Source: CAYFYJ01 sp964347415
GTDB taxonomy: Archaea > Aenigmatarchaeota > Aenigmatarchaeia > CG10238-14
Assembly: GCA_964347415.1 (NCBI GenBank)
Contig: CAYFYJ010000013.1
Span: forward strand, 1-24,905
Direction of reading: 5' to 3'
Length of the DNA: 24,905 nt
The position numbers and the translations under genes were made by a program. How positions within the stretch are numbered: position 1 is the stretch's first letter; the number at the start of each line of letters is the position of its first letter. Below, one piece after another: positions 14,782 to 22,650 of the stretch. Under the pieces are notes generated by a model, which did not search any database, was not told the origin of the DNA, and saw only the letters and a list, made by a program, of their open reading frames with translations.

Positions 14782-15518
14782 AAAAATTGACAATTGGCAT
14801 CATAGGGATTCCAATTCAACTTGAAAAAAAACATAATATCACAAAAGAATTTTTTTCTTCTGGTTTAACTGATTCTCTGCGTTTAGGCACGAAAAAGTAT
14901 ATTGAAAGGAAAAGCAAGGAAAAAGCTTTGAAAATCGATGTTTTAGATTTGGATGAACTAATAGATTCAGAAAATGTTTTATCAGAGAAGGATGAACTAA
15001 TTGGAATTCCTAAGACAAGATTGGATGAATTGGCGCAAGAATTGAAACAACGGATAAAAGATATTGATCTAGTTATTCTTTACGGTGGAGTTCATACAGC
15101 CGCCTATCTTTTGTACCATCTTCCAGGCCGAGTAGAACGTTATGATGTTCATGATGATGATTATGAAGTCGTCATTCCATTCCATACGAGTTATTTCAGA
15201 CATGTTGTAGCGTTAAAAAAATCATCCGAGGTATCAAACCACGATTTGATGGATAGAATACTAGTAGATGAAACTGGAGCATCTGGAAGTATTTTCGATA
15301 TCGATGTTGATTACTTGAGCCCTTCAGTCTATTGTCAACTCAGGGAAGAAGACATACAAAATAATTTTCAAAAAATAAAGGAGGATATCGGAAAGGCCAA
15401 ACCAAGAATTATCGGGTTCTTTGAATTCCAAACTCTGGACGGAAGTAGAGAAGGATATGAAAGATTGTTATCATTGGTCTGGGAAGGAGTTAAAGCGATT
15501 AAGGATAAGGTAATCTAG
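14778..15518 (+). CDS. Divergent arginase/deacetylase-fold protein
   Basis: 246 residues. No close family came to mind, but the six metal ligands of the ureohydrolase fold can be placed in order: His106 (YGGVHTAAY, like GGDHS), Asp123-x-His125-x-Asp127 (RYDVHDD) and Asp174-x-Asp176 (FDIDVDYLSPS, like FDVDxxDP). A late FFEFQTLDGS fits the C-terminal E-V-x-P/D region. The first 50 residues include an unusual IQLEKKHNITKEFF stretch. A hydrolase of a guanidino, amide or peptide substrate (as in UPF0489-type peptide arginases) is possible, but the substrate is unknown. Overlap with nadM suggests linked expression. It converges with the minus-strand operon, overlapping the last gene by 20 bases. 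Confidence 0.5.
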   Translation: MKKLTIGIIGIPIQLEKKHNITKEFFSSGLTDSLRLGTKKYIERKSKEKALKIDVLDLDELIDSENVLSEKDELIGIPKTRLDELAQELKQRIKDIDLVILYGGVHTAAYLLYHLPGRVERYDVHDDDYEVVIPFHTSYFRHVVALKKSSEVSNHDLMDRILVDETGASGSIFDIDVDYLSPSVYCQLREEDIQNNFQKIKEDIGKAKPRIIGFFEFQTLDGSREGYERLLSLVWEGVKAIKDKVI

Positions 15519-16083
15519 CAGTCTCCGCCAATTTGAGCATCTTCTTCATTCTTCTTACCATGTCTTGTTCGTATTCTTTGCATTGATCTAAAAACTTTCT
15601 CCTCTGTTCATCGTAATAGATGTACCTATAAATTCTCATGAGGAGAGAATTTATGGGGTTTCTTTGGAGTACAGAATCTCTATCCCATGTGGTAACAAGT
15701 TTAGCGTAGAATTCAATCCTAACCGAACCCGTGCCATCAGGGTGTATGACACCATGTTTTAATCTAACCCAACCCCACATTGTTGATCTGCCGTCAAAGC
15801 TTCTGAAACCATGCCAGAATATATGGAAGACTATGTTGTTCGGGTCTGTGACATCAACGAAGTAATCATCTATAAACGTCCTAGTTCCAGTAATCATCAT
15901 TCCTTCTCTAAGGATTCTTGGAGCCCTTCTAGCCACTTCTCTGATGTTCGGTCCAGAGTATTCCATTCTGACTACTCTTCTAGGGGTAAAACAATCCGCT
16001 TCCTCATAAATCCTAGTAACTGGTGTCTTTCTTATGTGAGGGCGTATATCAGGTATTTCAGTTTTTTTGTCCTCTACAAACAT
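15499..16083 (-). CDS. Unknown 194-residue protein, paralogue of 20223-20756
   Basis: Last gene of the minus-strand operon. A beta-rich first two thirds (RVVRMEYSGPNIREVARRAP; IVFHIFWHGFRSFDGRSTMW; GVIHPDGTGSVRIEFYAKLV) is followed by a Trp/Arg stretch (TTWDRDSVLQRNPINSLLMRI), Tyr-rich YRYIYYDEQRRKFLDQC and a long charged helix to the end. The product of 20223-20756 shares the same order: Y-x-GPN, F-x-I...D-x-x-T, G-x-I-x-P...G-x-V-x-I, W-x-x-x-x-x-x-QR, R-x-Y, then a C-terminal helix with one Cys. The layout (curved sheet plus long C-terminal helix) would suit an SRPBCC-like fold, which is only a guess. The start shares one base with the TIM-barrel stop and has AAGGAGGAG upstream. Confidence 0.65.
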   Translation of the reverse strand: MFVEDKKTEIPDIRPHIRKTPVTRIYEEADCFTPRRVVRMEYSGPNIREVARRAPRILREGMMITGTRTFIDDYFVDVTDPNNIVFHIFWHGFRSFDGRSTMWGWVRLKHGVIHPDGTGSVRIEFYAKLVTTWDRDSVLQRNPINSLLMRIYRYIYYDEQRRKFLDQCKEYEQDMVRRMKKMLKLAETARLPYP

Positions 16084-17888
16084 TATCTATACTCCTCCTT
16101 CTTCCATTCTTCTGGTCTCTTACCTTCTTCTGTCGCTGCTTTACCCAAGGCTGTGTATTCCTCTTCTGGAATCTTCAACAAACCTTTTAACGGGTTCATA
16201 GCATTGTTAAAGATAGTAACCCATTGTCTCTCTTCTGCTAACAACCCGCGTGGTGATACTCCATAAAATTCGTCGGGCAATTTATTTGGTGGTACATCTT
16301 TTTCTAAAAATCTTATCATTATTTTCAAGGCAGTGACTGCGTGTTGGAATGGGTCTTTGAAGCCTCCCCTTTCAAAGAGTATGTATGTCAAATGATCTTT
16401 TCCCATCCCAGCTTTCTTCAGTATCCACAATAACCTGTATATCCGGTCATCGCCAAGTTGAATAGGAAAGTGTGAATGTAAAGGACTTGGATTGTTTGCA
16501 TGAACGCACACAATGTATTTCCCGGCATCTGGGAAATTCCTAGTTAAGTCTGTTAATTCTTCAACAGGATCGATTGCTTGTGTTGCGATGTGTTCAAAAT
16601 CCACTAGCATGAGTATCTTATCCCAATATGGGTTTCCCTCCTTTTTTAACTCTTTTCTAGTCTGCATTATGGCAATATGTATCTGCTTGGTTTTCCAAAG
16701 CATGTATCTTCCAGCTTCTTTTGGATCACGTGCATCAGGCATCTCAACCGCAATCTTGAGATTCTTTAAAATATCCATCAATTCCTTATATTCTTTCTCC
16801 ATCTTAGGAGGTTTTATCATGCTCAATTCATTTTTAATGATTGAAGGTAAGCCACGATCCTTATACTTTTGGGTTGATTCGGCCATCCATCTACATGCAG
16901 CTATCAGATGACCTTGTAAGAACTTTGCTCCGATAACCCCGTAATAGAATTCCTTGAATTTCAAGTCGCCTCTGTCATTTGCCCACTTAAGAGAATTTCT
17001 GAGGAAATCCATATTCTTACTTGGATCTTCGATAGAACCGAATTTATCTATGTACGCCGTAAGCATGTCCTTGTATATTTTTACCATTTCAAGCCATATC
17101 GGGTCTTGTTTGAAGTAAAGATGGTTGGTTATGAATGCACAGATATCGATATAATCTCCACGGGTTCTTCCGAGATAATACCATTCCCTCTTTTTAGGAA
17201 TTTCGTTTCCTAATTTTTTTGATAATTCTTCTTTTATACGTTTTTGCAGTAAGCGTGCGTGTATTTTTCCGTTTTCTATTCCATATTCTTCTGGTGGTAT
17301 TTTTCCAGCGTCGACCATTTGTTTGGCTAACCTCTGTGCTTCAATTTCAACTTCATGGTAGATTGGTCTTATTTCTTCTCCCATTATAAGACTATCGTAC
17401 TTATCCCAATAATGTTCTATGAAGAATTTTCTCAGTAGCTCATTCTCGAATAGTAGTTCTCCGATGAACCTACCATCATAATCACACATTATGATTTCAA
17501 GTCTAGCTCCAACATAACTCATCATTTCTAACCAGAAGTGAAGACAAGCATGAAAATCGATGTACTTTGCCCCAGCATAAACAGCGGACTTAAGGGATTT
17601 ATGCATATGATCATCTGCCTCTTGCCACTGAACCATCTCAGGGATGCAGAACGGGACAGTTAGACTCCCATGCATGTTTATGTCGAGACGCTGTTTGTTT
17701 GCAATGTATCTTATCTCATGACCTTCAGTATAATCCACTTCATGAGGAACATCTCCACCAATCTCTATAGCACCTGTTCCCCTCGTCAAACCATATCCCA
17801 CTTTCCTGACTACTGTTGCAAGATCTTCAGGGCGTGCTATTCCCCAAAGACCAGTCGATACTGCAACTTTAAGGTTTAACTTAGACAT
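16083..17888 (-). CDS. TIM-barrel protein (xylose isomerase / AP endonuclease-2 superfamily) with helical insertion
   Basis: 601 residues, about twice the normal size for this superfamily. The barrel begins NLKVAVSTGLWGIARPEDLA. Candidate metal ligands lie at strand ends: His73 (DINMHGS), His113 (YIDFHAC), Glu382 (IAVEMPDA), Asp430/Glu431-His432 (LVDFEHIA), His463 and His471/473 (VCVHANNPSPLHSHFPIQLGD) and Glu506 (YILFERGG). The H...H-x-P-x-x-LGD and final Glu are the usual H-x-D...H-x-P-x-G-x-G and E of sugar isomerases and endonuclease IV relatives. Residues about 120-370 form a mostly helical insertion not known to me. Reaction unknown. ATG 17888 overlaps the upstream stop (TGATG); an extra ATG at 17891 adds one Met. 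The same frame stays open to 17924, but that would overlap the upstream gene. Confidence 0.65.
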   Translation of the reverse strand: MSKLNLKVAVSTGLWGIARPEDLATVVRKVGYGLTRGTGAIEIGGDVPHEVDYTEGHEIRYIANKQRLDINMHGSLTVPFCIPEMVQWQEADDHMHKSLKSAVYAGAKYIDFHACLHFWLEMMSYVGARLEIIMCDYDGRFIGELLFENELLRKFFIEHYWDKYDSLIMGEEIRPIYHEVEIEAQRLAKQMVDAGKIPPEEYGIENGKIHARLLQKRIKEELSKKLGNEIPKKREWYYLGRTRGDYIDICAFITNHLYFKQDPIWLEMVKIYKDMLTAYIDKFGSIEDPSKNMDFLRNSLKWANDRGDLKFKEFYYGVIGAKFLQGHLIAACRWMAESTQKYKDRGLPSIIKNELSMIKPPKMEKEYKELMDILKNLKIAVEMPDARDPKEAGRYMLWKTKQIHIAIMQTRKELKKEGNPYWDKILMLVDFEHIATQAIDPVEELTDLTRNFPDAGKYIVCVHANNPSPLHSHFPIQLGDDRIYRLLWILKKAGMGKDHLTYILFERGGFKDPFQHAVTALKIMIRFLEKDVPPNKLPDEFYGVSPRGLLAEERQWVTIFNNAMNPLKGLLKIPEEEYTALGKAATEEGKRPEEWKKEEYR

Positions 17889-19534
17889 CATACACCGCCA
17901 AGATTTTTCAACATATACGACCATATGAGGGGGTTAAAAACTTCTCTCAGAAAGGGTCTGCCGAATGTGTAAGTCATCCTATCACGAAAATGTGGATCGT
18001 ATGGTCCTTTTACAAAGAGCATCTTCAGTCCAAAAAATCGATTCAACGTATCTTGCAATTTCGTCATGGATTTAATCAAGGATGCCTTAAATTCAGAGAA
18101 TGACGATTTTTCAAGTTCCTTCTTCTTCTCTTTAGTATAGATATCTGGATATTCTTCACGCAGTATTTCGTCGATTTCTTTTATAATCCCGTTCTCCATC
18201 ATAACTTTTTTTCCTAGGAGTTCGTCTATGTAAGCATCTATCTTGTTTTCTTCTGCTATCAACTCCAGTAGCTTTACCAGCAGTATATTTTGAGTAAGAA
18301 AAGCTACTGATAACCTATTGAAATCTATGTCTTCAACGTCAAGACCACTAGGGAGTTTCCAATGCATTATATACACGGGAAAATGAACCAATACATACCA
18401 GTAGTATGTTCGGCTGCCCTCCATAAAAAGTCTTCTTCTGGCTTCTAAAACATCTTCTTCAGTTATCTTGACGCCATGATGTTTTTCAATTTCTGGAATG
18501 AATTTTTTGACCACGTCATCGTATGGTTCGATTGGAAACCTTGGTTCTTCGCCTTCCCTAATTCTCACAGTTGGCCAAAATCCTTTTGCTGTCTGTCTTG
18601 TTCCTTTAGTTTCATAATATTCTCTTGGAGGTTTATGATGCTCACTACGTTCTAAACCTTCCATAGTAGTCCATGCCCAATATTCTATGTATTGAAAAGC
18701 GACAGGCATACCAGCTCCAACCGGGACATTTTTATGCATAGCGAGGAACTTATCATCAACTTCTCTAATCTGTAGAATCCTTCTGATTAATGGTCTGATC
18801 CAGTTTCTGTATTCTTCTATGGATGCCTTTCTTCCAAATAAACGCTCTAGTATGTGTTTGTATCTTTCCTTTACTTGATCCCCAAAATATTTCCTCCATT
18901 TCTTGTACAATTTAACTTTTGTGGCTAAAACTACTGCTTCAGCCATAGACGTTTCTAGTTTTTTCTGGACTTTCTCTTTTGTATCATCATCGTCTTCCAA
19001 TTCCATGAAATCTGCTATAATGGTGGGCCATCTTGGGGCTATAGACCTCAAGGAAACACCTTCCGGTAAATTGACATCAACTTGATCTATGAACATTGCT
19101 TTTAAAGAATGGTTGTCTTCATTGGCGATAAAGTCCATGATTATTTTGTATTTTCTTTGATCATGCATCAACAATTCAACATCTGAAATTGCTCTGTCAA
19201 CATGCGACAAGCCTTCTTTTACTTGTCGTATTATATCCTGTTTTTGTCGAACTATGCTTTGATACATTGGGTGTGATGGTGATATCTCGATCCATTCATC
19301 GACTTTTTTAACTGTGAATTCCCATCTGTTGGCGAGATTATTCATCAGACCGGTGATAGCAGTTAAAGCTGTTCTAGCAGGTACTGTGGGGTTATACCTA
19401 AAAGTGGTGTTGGGGTGTCTTAAACTCCATCCTCTACTCATATCTTCGCCATACGCCTTTGGAATTTTTTCGTGTATCCAATCGAAAGCTAAGTATTTTT
19501 GTCCAGGCCCTTGTTTTCTCCACTCCACCGGCAT
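17888..19534 (-). CDS. Large, mostly helical protein, unknown
   Basis: 548 residues, not recognised. After a polar N-terminus (WRKQGPGQKYLAFDWIHEKI) there is a long alpha-helical, charged region (FTVKKVDEWIEISPSHPMYQ, GLSHVDRAISDVELLMHDQR, EKVQKKLETSMAEAVVLATK) with no transmembrane helix. A Trp/Tyr-rich middle follows (FQYIEYWAWTTMEGLERSEH; GSRTYYWYVLVHFPVYIMHW), then more helices and a C-terminal RMTYTFGRPFLREVFNPLIW. Acidic ELEDDDD around 205 marks a loop. It lies between the 54-residue membrane protein (3 bases upstream, with AGGTG before its start) and the TIM barrel (overlapping), so the products probably act together. The YYWYVLVHFPVYIMHW stretch might touch the membrane. Confidence 0.65.
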   Translation of the reverse strand: MPVEWRKQGPGQKYLAFDWIHEKIPKAYGEDMSRGWSLRHPNTTFRYNPTVPARTALTAITGLMNNLANRWEFTVKKVDEWIEISPSHPMYQSIVRQKQDIIRQVKEGLSHVDRAISDVELLMHDQRKYKIIMDFIANEDNHSLKAMFIDQVDVNLPEGVSLRSIAPRWPTIIADFMELEDDDDTKEKVQKKLETSMAEAVVLATKVKLYKKWRKYFGDQVKERYKHILERLFGRKASIEEYRNWIRPLIRRILQIREVDDKFLAMHKNVPVGAGMPVAFQYIEYWAWTTMEGLERSEHHKPPREYYETKGTRQTAKGFWPTVRIREGEEPRFPIEPYDDVVKKFIPEIEKHHGVKITEEDVLEARRRLFMEGSRTYYWYVLVHFPVYIMHWKLPSGLDVEDIDFNRLSVAFLTQNILLVKLLELIAEENKIDAYIDELLGKKVMMENGIIKEIDEILREEYPDIYTKEKKKELEKSSFSEFKASLIKSMTKLQDTLNRFFGLKMLFVKGPYDPHFRDRMTYTFGRPFLREVFNPLIWSYMLKNLGGV

Positions 19535-19537
19535 TTT

Positions 19538-19702
19538 TTACACCTTTAACAAATATATTCCGAAAAAAATCAGGAATATTCCAAATACCACGAACATTTT
19601 AGTGAATTGTGGGGGCTGATACTGTTCTGAGTCCGGGAAAAAAACTACGAATAGAAATCCTAAAAAAATGCATCCAGCACCGATTAACTTGTTTAGTATC
19701 AT
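19538..19702 (-). CDS. 54-residue two-helix membrane protein
   Basis: A short frame encodes MILNKLIGAGCIFLGFLFVV-FFPDSEQYQPPQFTK and then MFVVFGIFLIFFGIYLLKV: two hydrophobic helices around a polar, Pro/Gln loop. GAGGGAG directly precedes the ATG. The stop is 3 bases before the start of the 548-residue gene, and AGGTG at its own end serves as ribosome site for that gene, so the two are coupled. Two-helix hairpins like this often anchor or organise a larger complex; here that is an inference. Confidence 0.65.
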   Translation of the reverse strand: MILNKLIGAGCIFLGFLFVVFFPDSEQYQPPQFTKMFVVFGIFLIFFGIYLLKV

Positions 19703-19733
19703 CTCCCTCAAAATATAATTGTTCTGACGGTAA

Positions 19734-20150
19734 TTAAAACTTTATTTTATTCTTAATACTCGTAGAACTTAAGTCATTGTATTTTTTCAATCTAAGGACT
19801 TGAATCTTCAGATCTCTTTTTTTAAGCTCTCTTTTTAATTCCTCTTCGTCCCAGGTTTGATCATAACCCAAGACTATGATATCTGGCTTGATCTTTTCGA
19901 CTATCTTTAATCTATCCGAACCCTCGTTCCCTAGAATGGCCTTATCAACTGGTTTCAAAGATTGTATGATATATTTTCTATGATCTTCCGACATCATAGG
20001 TTTTTTTCCCTTTTCTTTGATAACAGTAGAATCCCTGGCTATAACAACTATTAATTTAGAGTCTTTATACAAATTTTTGCATTCTTCCAGGAATTTCACG
20101 TGTCCTGAATGGAGTATGTCAAATACACCAAAAGTGGCTATTTTTTTCAT
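19734..20150 (-). CDS. ribL: FAD synthase (archaeal RibL type)
   Basis: 138 residues from ATG 20150 (a GTG three codons upstream is the alternative). It transfers AMP from ATP (or CMP from CTP) to FMN, making FAD. Cytidylyltransferase-like motifs are complete: TFGVFDILHSGHVKFLEECK with the H-x-G-H signature, IVVIARDSTVIKEKGKKPMM, ED-HR-K-YIIQSLKPVD, DIIVLGYDQTW, and STSIKNKI at the end in place of ISST-x-IR. Archaeal RibL proteins have just this size and order. It lies 31 bases upstream of the 54-residue membrane protein on the same strand, and could be the first gene of that operon or simply a neighbour. Confidence 0.9.
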   Translation of the reverse strand: MKKIATFGVFDILHSGHVKFLEECKNLYKDSKLIVVIARDSTVIKEKGKKPMMSEDHRKYIIQSLKPVDKAILGNEGSDRLKIVEKIKPDIIVLGYDQTWDEEELKRELKKRDLKIQVLRLKKYNDLSSTSIKNKIKF

Positions 20151-20222
20151 GTTTTTCACTTTATTTTTAGGGATTAATAATAAAACTTTTATTCTCAGGC
20201 ACGAAATTCATTATAGAAGAAA

Positions 20223-20756
20223 ATGGTATTTGCAAGGTCAAAAATCTTAATACACGATTATTGCCTAGAGGAAAAACCTGTAGTACTAACTCTGAACTAT
20301 AGGGGTCCAAACCCCCAATTAGCAGTAAAAAAATATGTCGACCTGCTGAAGTTGGTTTTCAAAATCGATGATTCAGAGATTCAGGAAAAAATATTCAACT
20401 GGGATAGGAGTGGGAAAGAAGAGAAGTTTGAGATAGAGTTTGAAGCAAGGAAAGACTTGGATAAAATCACTCACTTGTTCATCCAGGGTATATTAAACGG
20501 GACTATCAGACCGAGCGAAGAATTTGGTAAGGAAGGTAATGTTAGAATACGTATTCGAGGAGCAGTAAGGGCCGAATATCCACAAGACACTATCTGGCAG
20601 AGAAGCATAATGTATGAATTCTTTCGTGTCCTATACCACAAGATATTGTATGTGAACGTCTGGACTAAGTATATGGAAGATTGTAGAACAATGCTACGTC
20701 TTTTTGTAGAAGAAATGAAGGCATATCTAAACCTTATCCAGAGAGCTGGACTCTAG
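20223..20756 (+). CDS. Unknown 177-residue protein, paralogue of 15499-16083
   Basis: Not recognised, but clearly related to the minus-strand 194-residue protein. Shared features in order: LNYRGPNPQLAVKKYVDLLK (Y-x-GPN then a helix), a strand with FEIEFEARKDLDKITHLFIQ (D-x-x-T), GTIRPSEEFGKEGNVRIRIR (G-x-I-x-P...G-x-V-x-I), EYPQDTIWQRSIMYEFFRVL (W-x-QR) and a C-terminal helix with one Cys (MEDCRTMLRLFVEEMKAYL). It lacks the 20-residue N-terminal extension of its relative. It is divergent from ribL across 72 bases and its stop abuts that of the facing membrane-protein gene. Confidence 0.65.
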   Translation: MVFARSKILIHDYCLEEKPVVLTLNYRGPNPQLAVKKYVDLLKLVFKIDDSEIQEKIFNWDRSGKEEKFEIEFEARKDLDKITHLFIQGILNGTIRPSEEFGKEGNVRIRIRGAVRAEYPQDTIWQRSIMYEFFRVLYHKILYVNVWTKYMEDCRTMLRLFVEEMKAYLNLIQRAGL

Positions 20757-21017
20757 TTATTCCATTTCTAACTTTAACCTTAAGTCGAACGATAGTAAGA
20801 AAAACAATGCAAGTAATACAATTATGAAGATGGCCGCCCATCTATAGATCGAGAGGTAGATCGGCTTATCTTGTAGTGATTTCACAGTATCTAGATGAAC
20901 ATAGTATGATCCTAAGAAAATACATACCAGAAAGCCTCCAAAAATCAATGTAGTTATTTGTCTTGCTGTTAAATTCCTCAGTATCCAATAGAATGGCTGA
21001 TGTTCATACCAACTCAT
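20757..21017 (-). CDS. Small two-helix membrane protein
   Basis: 86 residues from ATG 21017, which lies 4 bases after the stop of the upstream gene. A TTG at 21047 would add ten residues and overlap that gene. Polar N-terminus SWYEHQPFYWILRNLTARQ, then TTLIFGGFLVCIFLGSYYVHL and AAIFIIVLLALFFLLSFDLRL helices, and an acidic end. No family recognised. Tight spacing links it to 21022-21378. The stop abuts that of the facing 177-residue gene with no bases between. Confidence 0.6.
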   Translation of the reverse strand: MSWYEHQPFYWILRNLTARQITTLIFGGFLVCIFLGSYYVHLDTVKSLQDKPIYLSIYRWAAIFIIVLLALFFLLSFDLRLKLEME

Positions 21018-21021
21018 GATA

Positions 21022-21378
21022 TCATCCGAAAAGTATGGGTAAACCAAAGTAGAGTAAGATTATTGATAGTATAACGCATAACCACCAGTATGAATCAAAC
21101 CAACCTCCTCCCCCAGTTAAAAAGAAGGCCCTAAGAAAGAATACTGAACCGAAGAATGTTAGTATCACCCCCATAAAACCCCATTCTATGTCTATTGGCT
21201 CTGGTTTAACCCGGTGAAAACCAGGCATTAAAAAATTCAGCAGAGTTATCAAACCAAATGAACCAACGATTACATAATATACCCATTTTTGATCCTCTTT
21301 CTGTCTACTCAATAGTTCTCTGTTCTGTTCATCTCCATGTAGTAAATACTCTTTAGTGGGTTTAAGTTCTATGGCCAT
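21022..21378 (-). CDS. Small three-helix membrane protein
   Basis: 118 residues. A charged cytoplasmic-looking start (ELKPTKEYLLHGDEQNRELL) is followed by three hydrophobic segments (YYVIVGSFGLITLLNFLMPG; WGFMGVILTFFGSVFFLRAF; WLCVILSIILLYFGLPILFG) and a GGGGWFDSYWW loop. No family recognised. A possible TATA box (TTTTAAAAG, about 21403-21413) stands about 30 bases upstream. With 20757-21017 it forms a two-gene membrane unit facing the 177-residue gene. Confidence 0.6.
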   Translation of the reverse strand: MAIELKPTKEYLLHGDEQNRELLSRQKEDQKWVYYVIVGSFGLITLLNFLMPGFHRVKPEPIDIEWGFMGVILTFFGSVFFLRAFFLTGGGGWFDSYWWLCVILSIILLYFGLPILFG

Positions 21379-21427
21379 AGTAATCGATTTATAGGAGGAT
21401 AGTTAAACTTTTAAAACTTTTGTTAAC

Positions 21428-22594
21428 CTAAAAAACAGAGATAGAACCCTTCAAAAGTCTTTGTATTAAATTCTCAAATCCTTCTCGTGATAGGCTGTTA
21501 GATATTATATTCTCAATTTCTGGTTGCCTGACATCACCATTGGATATGTACTTGACACCAATGAAAGGATCATTTATAGGCTTTCCTATCTTCGATAACA
21601 ACTGGACTTGAACTTCTGTTACTTTGAACGCTTCGTTTATTTTATCCGCTATCTCCTGTGCTTTCAAATTGTAGATTTTACCGACGTGAGAAACTGGATT
21701 CTTACCTGCCACAGCTTCCAATGACATAGTTCTACAAGGAGTAATCAATCCATTCGCACGATTGCCCCTACCAACCTGACCATCATCTCCGTTTTCCCAA
21801 GAAGTCCCTGTAACAGTCAAGTAAACACTATCTTTCACATCACAAGTATTGACATGCACACTCATGCCGTCTGTCTTAAACTTGTTTTGCAACAATTCCC
21901 CAATCTTTTCTTTCTGGTTGTAATACTCTTCTAAACTAGGAAGAAATCGACTTATGAAGGCTATAGCCACTGTAATGTCCGAATTACTATCATTCCTACT
22001 CCCCATTACTTTTATATCCTCTCCTATAGACGGGAACTTCTTCTTCATTTTTTCAGAATTCAAAAATCTCTCAATATCGAGAACGGTTGTCTCTAGTTGA
22101 GACATTGGGGCATAACCAACTCCGAAAGATGTATCATTGGCTGGAGGTATCTCCCCCTTTCCAAACCTCTTGAATATATCGGCTAAAGCAGGAGAACCAG
22201 GATGGATGTTAATTACAATCTCTGGATTAAGTTTATCGGCGAACCGAAGTGCACTATCTAAATACTTGTCAACTTCTTCATAGATCAGTTTCTTTATATC
22301 ATCTATCCTTTCGATTATTGTTGCAGTGCCAGCGACCATGGCTGTTGGTCTTTCTATAATTTCTCCACCGCCAAAAACGGGATTAGAAACCCCACCAACT
22401 AACAATCCCTTGTCTAAGTTATGATGATGTATGAAACCTTGTTTTTCGATATAATAGTTTGAAATCACTCTTGAAGAGGCCTCACATATGGCATCGGTTA
22501 AAGAATCTGGATGACCGATTCCTTTTCTTTCGACCATCTCTATCTTTTGTTTGGAAACTGGAGTTTGATTCAACTTCTCGATATGTATTTTCAT
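21428..22594 (-). CDS. metK: S-adenosylmethionine synthetase (archaeal type)
   Basis: 388 residues, close to the usual 400 of the archaeal AdoMet synthetase family, which is only distantly related to bacterial MetK. It makes SAM, phosphate and diphosphate from ATP and methionine. Diagnostic stretches: VERKGIGHPDSLTDAICEAS, HHNLDKGLLVGGVSNPVFGG, NDTSFGVGYAPMSQLE, MGSRNDSNSDITVAIAF and DGQVGRGNRANGLITPCRTM with SLEAVAGKNPVSHVGKIYN. The C-terminal VQLLSKIGKPINDP is also typical. It is divergent from the HTH-CBS regulator across 69 bases that contain TATA-like boxes for both genes. A TTTATATATTT element about 22-28 bases before its start fits a leaderless message. Confidence 0.95.
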   Translation of the reverse strand: MKIHIEKLNQTPVSKQKIEMVERKGIGHPDSLTDAICEASSRVISNYYIEKQGFIHHHNLDKGLLVGGVSNPVFGGGEIIERPTAMVAGTATIIERIDDIKKLIYEEVDKYLDSALRFADKLNPEIVINIHPGSPALADIFKRFGKGEIPPANDTSFGVGYAPMSQLETTVLDIERFLNSEKMKKKFPSIGEDIKVMGSRNDSNSDITVAIAFISRFLPSLEEYYNQKEKIGELLQNKFKTDGMSVHVNTCDVKDSVYLTVTGTSWENGDDGQVGRGNRANGLITPCRTMSLEAVAGKNPVSHVGKIYNLKAQEIADKINEAFKVTEVQVQLLSKIGKPINDPFIGVKYISNGDVRQPEIENIISNSLSREGFENLIQRLLKGSISVF

Positions 22595-22608
22595 GACATT
22601 TTTTAGGA

Positions 22609-22622
22609 TTTTGAAATATATA
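22609..22622 (-). promoter_or_regulatory. TATA-like box of metK
   Basis: Read on the minus strand, TTTTATATATTTCAA lies roughly 20-28 bases before the metK start at 22594, as expected for an archaeal core promoter. Confidence 0.4.
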
Positions 22623-22650
22623 AAATTATTTATAATTATCGAGTATAAAT

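Noticed and set aside
10158..22594. A polyamine pathway cluster made of the agmatinase-like enzyme and SAM synthetase
   Set aside because: The genes are more than 10 kb apart, on opposite strands, and no SAM decarboxylase or aminopropyltransferase is present in the window.
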